Assembly: GCF_001552075.1 (NCBI RefSeq)
Contig: NZ_BCQM01000006.1
Span: 124,001-188,000 of the forward strand
From: Arthrobacter luteolus NBRC 107841
GTDB taxonomy: Bacteria; Actinomycetota; Actinomycetes; Actinomycetales; Micrococcaceae
Length of the DNA: 64,000 bases
Direction of reading: 5' to 3'
The notes under the pieces are model-generated. The model worked only from the letters and a program-made list of their open reading frames with translations, made no database searches and was not told the DNA's origin. Made by a program: the position numbers and the translations under genes. Below are positions 48,167 to 55,470 of this stretch, one piece after another; positions within the stretch are counted from its first letter, which is position 1, and each line of letters starts with the position of its first letter.

Positions 48167-49597
48167 ATGTCACCCCATCCACCCTTATCACCGGCGAAAA
48201 GGTGGTTCGGCCTGGCGCTGATCGCCACAGCGCAGTTCGTCGTCATCATGGACACCTCGATCATCGGTGTCGCTTTGCCCGACATCCAACGAGGCCTCGG
48301 CTTCACTCCGGAATCCCTCTCCTGGGTATTCAACGCCTATGTGGTTGCCTTCGGCGGCCTGCTGCTGCTGGGCGGCCGCCTGGCAGACGTCTTTGGCGCC
48401 AGGAAGATTTTCGTACTGGGCTGGCTTGTCCTCATCGCAGGATCCCTGCTCGCAGGAGCCGCTGACAACGCCGGGCTCGAGATTGCCGGCCGCGCCGTCC
48501 AGGGCGCCGGTTCCGCACTGATCGCTCCGGCTGCCCTGACCCTGCTCATGATGCTCTTCGGGGGAACATCCGATCTCCCCAAAGCCTTTGCCGTCTACGG
48601 CGCGGCCGCACCGATCGGCGGCACGGCCGGCGTGTTCCTCGGCGGAGTCCTGACCGAATACGCGAGCTGGCCCTGGGTGTTCTATGTCACCGTTCCGATA
48701 GCCCTCCTGGTCCTGGCTTTCACGGGCAGCGCACTCCCCCGGACCGAACGAAAGACAGCGGGATCGATCGATATCAGCGGTGCCCTCACCGTGACAGCAG
48801 GGCTGGCCGTGGTCGTCTACGCGGTCGTCAATGCTCCGGAGATCGGCTGGCTCACGTGGCCAACCCTGGGTGTGCTGGCCGCAGGCCTGGTGCTGCTGCT
48901 GGTCTTCTTCCTCATCCAGGCGCGGATCCGCAATCCACTGCTTGGCCTTGGACTGTTCCGCGCACCCCAGCTTGGTGCAGCCAACGGCGCGCAGTTCCTG
49001 CTGGGCGCAGCTTGGGTGTCGATGTGGTTCTTCCTGAACCTCTACCTGCAGCAGATTCTTGGGGCATCAGCCTTCGTCGCCGGCGCCGCGCTCCTGCCGA
49101 TAACCGGCCTCGTGGTTGTGGTCATGCTTGCGCTGGCACCGCGGCTGCTGGGCCGGTTCGGTTCCAAGGCGCTGATCGTTACGGGGCTGCTGTTCCTGGC
49201 GGCCGGGCTCGTCTGGCTGTCGTTCGTGCGTCCCGACGGCACGTACCTGGTCGATGTCCTCCCGGCATCGCTTCTGGCAGCCCTCGGAATGTCGCTGGCG
49301 TTCGTCCCCTCGCTCGGCACGGCCATTAATGCCGCACCGCCCGCCGAAACCGGCGTGGCGTCCGGTCTGGTAAGCACCAGCTACCAGATTGGTTCGGCCC
49401 TCGGCCTCGCCGTGCTCACGGCCATTGTCTACGGCATTTCCGGTGTCCAGCCATCACCGGAAGAACTGACCCAGGGGTACTCCGCAGCCTTTTCCGGTGC
49501 CGGAATCCTCGCCCTGGCCGGTGCCGTGATCACGGCTTTGGCGATGCCCGGCCAGCGGGTATCCGAACCCGCTGCCGGCGAGTCGGTACAGGTGTAG
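48167..49597 (+). CDS. MFS transporter, DHA2 family, copper-island
   Basis: A 476-residue exporter with about 14 membrane segments. Motif A is GGRLADVFGARKIFVLGWL, and MDTSIIGVALPDIQ is the DHA2 start. It is divergent from copZ and under CsoR-type boxes, so it is probably induced by copper; whether it moves copper complexes, a metallophore or a drug is unknown. ATG 48167 has a strong CAGGAGG site; the open frame upstream runs through the operators and is discarded. Confidence 0.88.
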   Translation: MSPHPPLSPAKRWFGLALIATAQFVVIMDTSIIGVALPDIQRGLGFTPESLSWVFNAYVVAFGGLLLLGGRLADVFGARKIFVLGWLVLIAGSLLAGAADNAGLEIAGRAVQGAGSALIAPAALTLLMMLFGGTSDLPKAFAVYGAAAPIGGTAGVFLGGVLTEYASWPWVFYVTVPIALLVLAFTGSALPRTERKTAGSIDISGALTVTAGLAVVVYAVVNAPEIGWLTWPTLGVLAAGLVLLLVFFLIQARIRNPLLGLGLFRAPQLGAANGAQFLLGAAWVSMWFFLNLYLQQILGASAFVAGAALLPITGLVVVVMLALAPRLLGRFGSKALIVTGLLFLAAGLVWLSFVRPDGTYLVDVLPASLLAALGMSLAFVPSLGTAINAAPPAETGVASGLVSTSYQIGSALGLAVLTAIVYGISGVQPSPEELTQGYSAAFSGAGILALAGAVITALAMPGQRVSEPAAGESVQV

Positions 49598-49653
49598 CAA
49601 CCGGACCGGCCGTTGCTCACAACTCATTGCCCATAACTGAACGGAGAACCAAG

Positions 49654-49776
49654 ATGCCCACACCAACACTGATTTTCGCCTACTTCGGATCACCCGGGAC
49701 GCAGGGTGCACTCGCTGCGGCAGCCAGGCTCTTCCCCGCCCTGCAGCGGTGCTGCTCCTTCCGATCCACCCGGTAG
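49654..49776 (+). CDS. Possible small ORF (40 aa)
   Basis: A short reading frame with a GGAGAACC site before ATG 49654, 56 bp after the MFS gene, beginning MPTPTLIFAYFG. It has no recognised family, and the second half is Arg/Cys-rich. It may be the remnant of a longer gene or a chance frame. Confidence 0.25.
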   Translation: MPTPTLIFAYFGSPGTQGALAAAARLFPALQRCCSFRSTR

Positions 49777-49790
49777 AACCGGAAATATCC

Positions 49791-49854
49791 GCGGCGCAGC
49801 GGCCGGGGCCTGGCCGGACATTCGTTCGACCGGGCCCCGGCCGTGCTGCGCCGC
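49791..49854. terminator. Large inverted repeat between convergent genes
   Basis: Two 20-base arms (49791-49810 with 49833-49842 plus 49845-49854, a 2-base bulge) around a 22-base loop. It lies between the MFS gene and the minus-strand hydrolase. No T run; it may act as a transcription stop for both sides or be a small repeat element. Confidence 0.5.
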
Positions 49855-49897
49855 ACCGGTCAGCCAGGGACGGCGGCACGCCCAGCACGAAACCGTG

Positions 49898-50632
49898 TCA
49901 GGCCAGATGCCGGACGAAGAACCGGGCTGCGTCCTCCGCTGCGAACTGCGGAACACCGGTGTGCCCGCCCAGGTTGGCCTGCAGCGTCTTTTCCACGGAA
50001 CCAAAGGCATCGAACAGGTCCAGGGCCAGCTGCCGGTCGTTTCCCTGATCGTCCCACTGCAGCAGGACGTGCAGCGGAATCGTGATCCGGCGGGCCTCAT
50101 CAAACATGGCCCGGGGCACAAAGCTCCCGGCGAAGAGACCGGCGGCTGCGATGCGGGGTTCGGCGAGGGCCAGCCGGATACCGATGGCGATCACTCCGCC
50201 GGAGAAGCCAACCGGAGCGCGGAGATCCGGGAGCGGAAGAAGCGCGTCCAGGGTGCTCTGCCATTCCGGAACGGCGGCGTCGACCAGCGGGAAGACCAGC
50301 CGGTCGATGATGTCGCCGAGCTGCCCGCCGGCCGCCAGCGCCCCGTGAAGATCAGCGCGGGCCTGTTCGGCGTCGAGCAGGCGGGGCCGGGTGCCGGCCC
50401 CGGGGAGTTCAATGGTGGCTGCAGCAAATCCATCGGCGGCGGCTTGCCGGGCCCGTCCCGCCAGCCGCGGATACATCGCGCGCAACCCGCCGGGGTGGCC
50501 CAGCAGGATCAGCGGCGCCGGAGTTGAAGCGGGAGTGGAGGTTGGAGTCCACAGGATGCCCGGGATCTCGCCGAGGGTGAATTCACGTTCGAGGAGGCCG
50601 TCATCGAGTCGTTGTTCGGAAATGAAATGCAT
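49898..50632 (-). CDS. Dienelactone-hydrolase-like alpha/beta hydrolase (copy 1, intact)
   Basis: A 244-residue hydrolase. The nucleophile elbow is GFSGGV, LLGHPGG is the oxyanion strand, the Asp lies in QWDDQGNDRQ and the His in GGHTGVP. It resembles DUF/DLH-type family members that act on small esters or lactones. A second copy at 59410 lacks the nucleophile. No upstream ribosome site of note (the ATG at 50632 follows a GGCACC stretch). Function unknown. Confidence 0.82.
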   Translation of the reverse strand: MHFISEQRLDDGLLEREFTLGEIPGILWTPTSTPASTPAPLILLGHPGGLRAMYPRLAGRARQAAADGFAAATIELPGAGTRPRLLDAEQARADLHGALAAGGQLGDIIDRLVFPLVDAAVPEWQSTLDALLPLPDLRAPVGFSGGVIAIGIRLALAEPRIAAAGLFAGSFVPRAMFDEARRITIPLHVLLQWDDQGNDRQLALDLFDAFGSVEKTLQANLGGHTGVPQFAAEDAARFFVRHLA

Positions 50633-50942
50633 GGTGGTGCCTTTCGGGAGTGCTTTGGCAACGGCGCTCCCGGGCGGCTACCGCCCGGCCATGACTCCAA
50701 CGAGGAGCACCCACATCACATCGTTCACGGGTACCACCTCCTCGTTCGCCGGCACAGCGCCACAACCGTAGCAGCGGCAGCAGCGCCCCCGCCAGGGGTT
50801 CCCCAATGTTCGCTCCGGCGTTCAGCCGAGCCTTCACTGCGGCCGAAACGGCCCGGTTGAGACGCAGCCCCTGGCCGGACGGCGGCGGACCCGGGAAACT
50901 GACAGTGGCGGTTCGGCGCGCCCCGACGATGAGGAGGCAAAC
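50633..50942. other. Intergenic region between hydrolase genes
   Basis: 310 bp between a minus-strand and a plus-strand hydrolase. Apart from the short frame at 50678-50728 and its hairpin, I see no gene or clear promoter. Confidence 0.4.
50678..50728 (-). CDS. Possible 16-aa hydrophobic peptide
   Basis: GTG 50728 opens a 16-codon frame (MNDVMWVLLVGVMAGR) with a near-perfect GAGGAGGT site eight bases upstream. A stem CCGGGCGG/CCGCCCGG encloses the stop codon. Too short for homology; it could be a small membrane peptide or leader. Confidence 0.3.
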   Translation of the reverse strand: MNDVMWVLLVGVMAGR

Positions 50943-51464
50943 ATGGGAGTCCTGTTTGTGCACGGTGCCGGCGGCTGGGTCGATGACCAGCCGATGGCCG
51001 ATGAACTGCGCACGCGCCTTGGGGTGAAGGTCGACATGCCGCAGTTCCCCGACCAGGATATGTCTGCTGCGGCCTGGCGGGCCGAGCTGGACCGACAGCT
51101 GGATTCCCTGGGACCGTTTGCGGTGATCGTTGGGCATTCGTTTGGGTCTTCGATGCTGCTGCTCCGCATGGCGGACGGCTGGCCCGGCCATCCGCTGCCT
51201 CGGGGACTCGTGCTTGCGGCGACGCCGTATTGGGGCTCGGAGGGGTGGCAGGCGGAGTACGCCCTGCCGGCGGACTTCACGCCACCGGCAGGGCTGCCGC
51301 TCGTTTTCCACCACTGCCGCGACGACACCACGGTACCGTTCGACCACCTGGCCCGGTTCGAGTCCCTCCTGCCGGGCGCCGTGGTCCGCCTGCATGAGTC
51401 CGGCGGCCACCAGTTCGAGGGGCGGATGGCGGCGATTGCCGACGACGTCGGTTCGCTGGGCTGA
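50943..51464 (+). CDS. Small serine hydrolase (RBBP9/YdeN family)
   Basis: A 173-residue alpha/beta hydrolase. The start VLFVHGAGG is the oxyanion strand, GHSFGSS the nucleophile elbow, CRDDTTVP holds the Asp and SGGHQFEG the His, all in order. RBBP9/YdeN-type enzymes are small serine hydrolases with poorly known substrates. ATG 50943 has a strong GAGGAGG. It is inserted between copy 1 hydrolase and the broken deaminase, on the opposite strand. Confidence 0.87.
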   Translation: MGVLFVHGAGGWVDDQPMADELRTRLGVKVDMPQFPDQDMSAAAWRAELDRQLDSLGPFAVIVGHSFGSSMLLLRMADGWPGHPLPRGLVLAATPYWGSEGWQAEYALPADFTPPAGLPLVFHHCRDDTTVPFDHLARFESLLPGAVVRLHESGGHQFEGRMAAIADDVGSLG

Positions 51465-51479
51465 GGCCGTATGCCGGCG

Positions 51480-51986
51480 TCAGCGCCTGTGGAGAGAACC
51501 GCGTGGAGCGCGTGGATTTCGTCAGTGAGTTCCGCGACGGGACCGGCGACGTCGGCGCCCGGCACAACGGCGGCGATCGGCAGGGCAGCAACTGCACCCG
51601 CCGGAACATTCCATTCTGCAAGCCACTGGGATAACTGCTCCGTGCCGGCGGCGTAGACGATGTGCCCGAGCCCCACCCAGCCATGCGCGGCCGCGCACAT
51701 CGGACAGTGTTCCCCGGAGATGTTACCCGGAGGTGTAGACCGTGCTGGCTGCACGCTCCGCTGGTGACTGGTGTTCTGCAGCCCACCGGGCGATCTCAAA
51801 CTCGGGGTGGCGCGTGGCGTCTCCCTCCTTGCCCCGGTTCCGGTCTTTGAAGAGCACCCGGCCTTCGGCGTCGACAAGCACCGAGCCGAACGGCTCGTCG
51901 CCGTCCTCCAAGGCAGCGCGGGCAAGCTCCACGCAGCGGCGCAGCTGGTGCAGTTCGACAGCGGTGGGCGCATAGAACGTGGTCAT
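51480..51986 (-). pseudogene. Nucleoside/tRNA-type deaminase, frameshifted (copy 1)
   Basis: Paralogue of the intact gene at 61168-61659. The N-terminal part from ATG 51986 (MTTFYAPTAVELHQL...STVYTSG) stops after about 88 residues. The rest (EHCPMCAAAHGWVGLGHIVYAAG...) continues in another frame. Compared with the intact copy, a 13-base insertion at about 51720-51732 that repeats CCGGAG causes the shift, and the old stop codon is also lost. The zinc CPMC pair is cut off from the HPE motif, so it should be inactive. Confidence 0.85.
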
Positions 51987-52004
51987 AGCCCCTACGCTAG
52001 CAAG

Positions 52005-52499
52005 GTGACTGCTCACCGTGACTCCGCCCGGCCGCCCCACCTGCGCTGGGCCCCCATCGCCCTCGTGGCCGTTGGGGGTGCGTTCGGTGCAGCCACCCGC
52101 GAGGGCCTCTCACTCCTTATCCCCAACCTCGGCGAAGTACCGGTCTCCATCGCCATCATCAATGTGGCCGGCGCGTTTCTCCTGGGCTGCCTTTATGAAG
52201 CGCTCACCCGGCTGGACAGTGCGCGGTCCGCGGGTGTGAACCTCAAACTGCTGCTCGGCACGGGATACTGCGGCGGCTTCACCACTTACAGTGCTCTGGC
52301 CACGGATACGGCGATGTTCCTTAGGGACGGTCTCCCATGGGCGGCAGTTGCCTACCCTGCCGGAACGGTGCTGATAGGCGCGTTCGCCACGTGGCTCGGC
52401 ATTGCCGTTGCCGCTGGGACCAATTCCCGGCTGCAGGCAAAGGCAGCCGGACCGTCGGACGAGGATCACCCAGCCTGTGATCGGGAGGCTGGCTCATGA
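52005..52499 (+). CDS. crcB: Fluoride channel subunit (CrcB/Fluc), first
   Basis: A 164-residue four-segment membrane protein with a charged N-terminal extension and C-terminal tail. It has GGAFGAATREG (TM1), the conserved Asn in INVAGAFLLG, and the TM3 break GFTTYSALATD. Fluc channels let fluoride leave the cell. Two adjacent subunit genes imply a heterodimer of antiparallel chains. GTG 52005 has little ribosome site. No fluoride riboswitch is seen upstream. Confidence 0.88.
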   Translation: MTAHRDSARPPHLRWAPIALVAVGGAFGAATREGLSLLIPNLGEVPVSIAIINVAGAFLLGCLYEALTRLDSARSAGVNLKLLLGTGYCGGFTTYSALATDTAMFLRDGLPWAAVAYPAGTVLIGAFATWLGIAVAAGTNSRLQAKAAGPSDEDHPACDREAGS

Positions 52500-52873
52500 C
52501 CCCGCTCACCTTCCTGGTCCTGGCCCTGGCTGGCGGGGCCGGTGCTGCGGTGCGCTTTCTTTTCGACGGGCTGATCCGCACCTGGCTCCAGACGGAGTTT
52601 CCCTGGGCGACGACTCTCATCAACGTGTCAGGTTCGCTCGCGCTCGGTGTCCTCACCGGACTGACTCTCGGCCAGGTGCTGCCGACGGACCTCGGCATCG
52701 TGATCGGAACCGGGTTCCTCGGCGGGTACACAACGTTCAGCGCGGCCAGCTATGAGACCGTGCAGCTCATCAAACAGGGCCGGCACATCGCGTCCCTGGT
52801 CAGCGGCGTTGGAATGCTGGTGCTTTCGGTGGCCGCTGCCCTACTGGGTCTCTGGATCGGAACGGCGCTCTAA
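52496..52873 (+). CDS. crcB: Fluoride channel subunit (CrcB/Fluc), second
   Basis: A 125-residue partner subunit, translationally coupled to the first by ATGA. It has GGAGAAVRFLFDG, the Asn motif LINVSGSLALG and GGYTTFSAASYE. Its length is that of a minimal Fluc. Converges on the oxidoreductase gene at 52870 with a 4-base overlap of the ends. Confidence 0.9.
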   Translation: MTPLTFLVLALAGGAGAAVRFLFDGLIRTWLQTEFPWATTLINVSGSLALGVLTGLTLGQVLPTDLGIVIGTGFLGGYTTFSAASYETVQLIKQGRHIASLVSGVGMLVLSVAAALLGLWIGTAL

Positions 52874-54516
52874 CCGTCCTGCCCGGGCCGGTCATCCGGC
52901 TGCCCGCGGCGCGGCCAGAAGGACATGGCCCGCTCGGCCAGCGCGGTGATCGTGAGTGAGGGGTTCACGCCCGGGTTCGCGGGCACCGCCGCCCCGTCGA
53001 CGATGTGCAGGCCCGGATGGCCCCACACCCGGTGGAACTGGTCGATGACGCCGTGCTCGGGCGAGTCCGAGACGACTGCCCCGCCCAGGAAGTGTGCGGT
53101 CATCGGGAGGCCGAACACCTCGGGCCATGAGCCGCGCGCCGCCGCGGGCACAGCGCCGTCGCGCTCAAGCCGGGCGGCGATGGCCTGGACCGCCCGGTGC
53201 GCACCCGGGAGGTGGCTCGGGTTCGGCTCACCGTGTCCCTGCGCGCTCGTGAGCACGCGGCGGCCGAAGCTCCGCTTCAGCGAGAGCGTGAGCGAGTTGT
53301 CGGCTGTCTGCATCACGAGCGCGATGATGCCCCGCTCGCTCCAGCGGCGGAGCGAGCCGAGCCGCAGGGCCGTGACGGGTGCCCGGAGGAACCCTCCGAT
53401 GAGGGCGGCGAGCCGCGCACCGAGTGGGGCGTCACCCGGCACGAGTCCGGTCGCGAGCCCGCCCATGAGGTTCGAGCCCGGACCGTAACGCACATTCTCG
53501 ACATGCGTCGTCTCGTCGACATGGAACGAAGTGGTGATCGCGGCCCCGCGCGCGAGCTCGAGCCCAGCAGGCAGCGAGACGGCGACCGCGCCGTCGAGCG
53601 CTTCAGAGTTCGTCCGGGTGAGCCGGCCCAGCGAGTCGGAGAGTCCGGGCAGAGCGCCGGAGGCCTTCATGCGGTGCAGCAGCTGTTGTGTTCCCCAGGT
53701 CCCCGCGGCGAAAACCACCTGCTCGGCCGTGACTGAGCGCCGGTCACGGCCGAACCACGCGCCCGGGCGTTCCGTCGTGACCCGGTAGCCGCCTCCGGCA
53801 AGTGCCCGCACCTCGGTTACGGTGCGGAGCGGTTCGATCACCGTGCCGAGCCGCTCGGCAAGCGCAAGGTAGTTCTTCACCAGCGTGTTCTTCGCCCCGA
53901 CGCGGCAGCCGACCATGCAGTTGCCGCACAGTGTGCACCCCGTGCGTCCGGGACCCTCGCCGCCGAAGAACGGGTCAGGCACCGTCTCGCCCGGCTTGCC
54001 GAACCAGATGCCGACCGGGGCGCGCCGGAAGGTGTGGCCAACGCCGAGATCTTCCGCGGCACCCGCCATGATGCGCTCCACCGGCCCCTCGTGGGGATAC
54101 TCCTCGACGACGCCGAGCATCCGTTTTGCGGTCGCGTAGTGTGGCGCGAGCTCGGCCCGCCAGTCGGCGATGTGCGCCCACTGCCGGTCGGCGAAGAACA
54201 CCTCGCCCGGCTCGTAGAGCGTGTTCGCGTAGTTCAGCGAGCCGCCGCCGACACCGGCTCCCGCGAGCACCATAACGTGCGGCAGCTTGTGAATGCGCTG
54301 CACCCCGAAGCACCCGAGTGCAGGAGCCCACAGGTAGCGGCGCACATTCCATGAGGTTTTCGCGAAGTCTTCATCGGCGAATCGGCGGCCGGCCTCGTAG
54401 ACGTGCACTCCGTAGCCCTTGGCGCGGAGCCGAAGAGCAGCGACCGAGCCGCCGAATCCCGAGCCGATGATCACGACGTCATGGTCAAACCGGGTCCCGC
54501 CCATGGCCTTGCTCAT
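52870..54516 (-). CDS. Cholesterol-oxidase-like GMC flavoprotein with ferredoxin-type Cys motif
   Basis: A 548-residue FAD oxidoreductase. The FAD loop is VIIGSGFGGSVAALRL (residues 15-30), and the C-terminal part shows DGAAVPANPGVNPSLTITALAERA. It is closest in form to mycobacterial ChoD (Rv3409c). Cys194, 197, 200 and 204 form CxxCxxCxxxC, the pattern of a 4Fe-4S ferredoxin site, so electrons may go to an acceptor other than oxygen (inference). ATG 54516 has GGAGGCAGG and overlaps the DAG kinase stop. Substrate: an alcohol or sterol, unknown. Confidence 0.82.
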   Translation of the reverse strand: MSKAMGGTRFDHDVVIIGSGFGGSVAALRLRAKGYGVHVYEAGRRFADEDFAKTSWNVRRYLWAPALGCFGVQRIHKLPHVMVLAGAGVGGGSLNYANTLYEPGEVFFADRQWAHIADWRAELAPHYATAKRMLGVVEEYPHEGPVERIMAGAAEDLGVGHTFRRAPVGIWFGKPGETVPDPFFGGEGPGRTGCTLCGNCMVGCRVGAKNTLVKNYLALAERLGTVIEPLRTVTEVRALAGGGYRVTTERPGAWFGRDRRSVTAEQVVFAAGTWGTQQLLHRMKASGALPGLSDSLGRLTRTNSEALDGAVAVSLPAGLELARGAAITTSFHVDETTHVENVRYGPGSNLMGGLATGLVPGDAPLGARLAALIGGFLRAPVTALRLGSLRRWSERGIIALVMQTADNSLTLSLKRSFGRRVLTSAQGHGEPNPSHLPGAHRAVQAIAARLERDGAVPAAARGSWPEVFGLPMTAHFLGGAVVSDSPEHGVIDQFHRVWGHPGLHIVDGAAVPANPGVNPSLTITALAERAMSFWPRRGQPDDRPGQDG

Positions 54517-55469
54517 ACCTGCCTCCGCGGGGCGACGGCGGCGTCCGGCGCGGCGCCGGGCACGGTCTTGGGAACCAGCACCGTGAGGGCGCCGGGCAGC
54601 AGCGAGAAACGCACCGCACCGCCGCCGAGCCGCTCGCCGTCGGCGTACACCACGAGCCCTGGCGCGTCGACCTCGATCGTGCCGGCCGCCGTCGACGTCA
54701 CCTCGCTGCGTTCGATGTGACGGCCGCGCAGCAGCAGCGGGAAAAGGCGGATGAGTTTGAGGCGGCCAAGCGGCGCGATGTGCGTGATTTCGAGCAGTCC
54801 GTCGCACGGGTTGGCGGCGGGGCAGACGGCCATGCCGCCGCCGTAACTCGCCGTGTTGCCGACTGCTATGAGGGTGCCCGGCAGGTGCTGCCGGGGTGCA
54901 CCGTCGACGCCGATTGAAAACGGCACCGGGCGCAGCCGGACGAGTTCCACGAGCAGGGCAAGGTAGTAGCGCGCCGTTCCGCGCGGCCAGCGCAGGCGGT
55001 TGGTGCGCTCGCTCACCCGGGCATCAAAGCCGAGCGCTGCGACCGTGAGGAACCGCCGCACCCCGCCAGCCGTCTCAGCCAGTCCGATGTCGATGCGGCG
55101 CGGCACTCCGCTGAGCGCGAGTTCGGCAGCAGCTGCGACGGCGGCAGCAGAGGACTCGTACGGGAGCCCGAGCGCGCGGGCGAGATCGTTGCCGGTACCT
55201 GCCGGCACGAGTGCAATGGGAATGCCTGCGCCGACGACCACGTCCAGCACCGACGACAGGGTGCCGTCGCCGCCGACCACAACGAGGGCGCGGGGCCGGC
55301 CGGCGGCCGCCTGGGAGGCCAGGGCGCGGGTGTCGTCGACGGAGGTGCCCGTGAACTCCCGCACCTCGGCGCCGAGCTCACGGAGCCGGGCGACCGCGGT
55401 ATCGGCCGCTGTGGTGCCGCGGCCACGGCCCGACACCGGATTCACGAGCAAGGCGATGTGCCCGGGCAC
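54513..55469 (-). CDS. Diacylglycerol kinase-family lipid kinase
   Basis: A 318-residue lipid kinase of the DagK/YegS type. It has LLVNPVSGRGRG, the nucleotide motif VVVGGDGTLSSVLD and PAGTGNDLARALG, and a C-terminal beta domain. It phosphorylates diacylglycerol or a related lipid (compare Rv2252). GTG 55469 starts one base after the AGPS-like stop with GGAG upstream. The CDS overlaps the ChoD-like gene, so the three are one operon. Confidence 0.88.
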   Translation of the reverse strand: MPGHIALLVNPVSGRGRGTTAADTAVARLRELGAEVREFTGTSVDDTRALASQAAAGRPRALVVVGGDGTLSSVLDVVVGAGIPIALVPAGTGNDLARALGLPYESSAAAVAAAAELALSGVPRRIDIGLAETAGGVRRFLTVAALGFDARVSERTNRLRWPRGTARYYLALLVELVRLRPVPFSIGVDGAPRQHLPGTLIAVGNTASYGGGMAVCPAANPCDGLLEITHIAPLGRLKLIRLFPLLLRGRHIERSEVTSTAAGTIEVDAPGLVVYADGERLGGGAVRFSLLPGALTVLVPKTVPGAAPDAAVAPRRQV

Positions 55470-55470
55470 C

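Noticed and set aside
52000-52010. Fluoride riboswitch before crcB
   Set aside because: The conserved riboswitch core could not be found in the short region upstream, which is also part of the deaminase pseudogene end.
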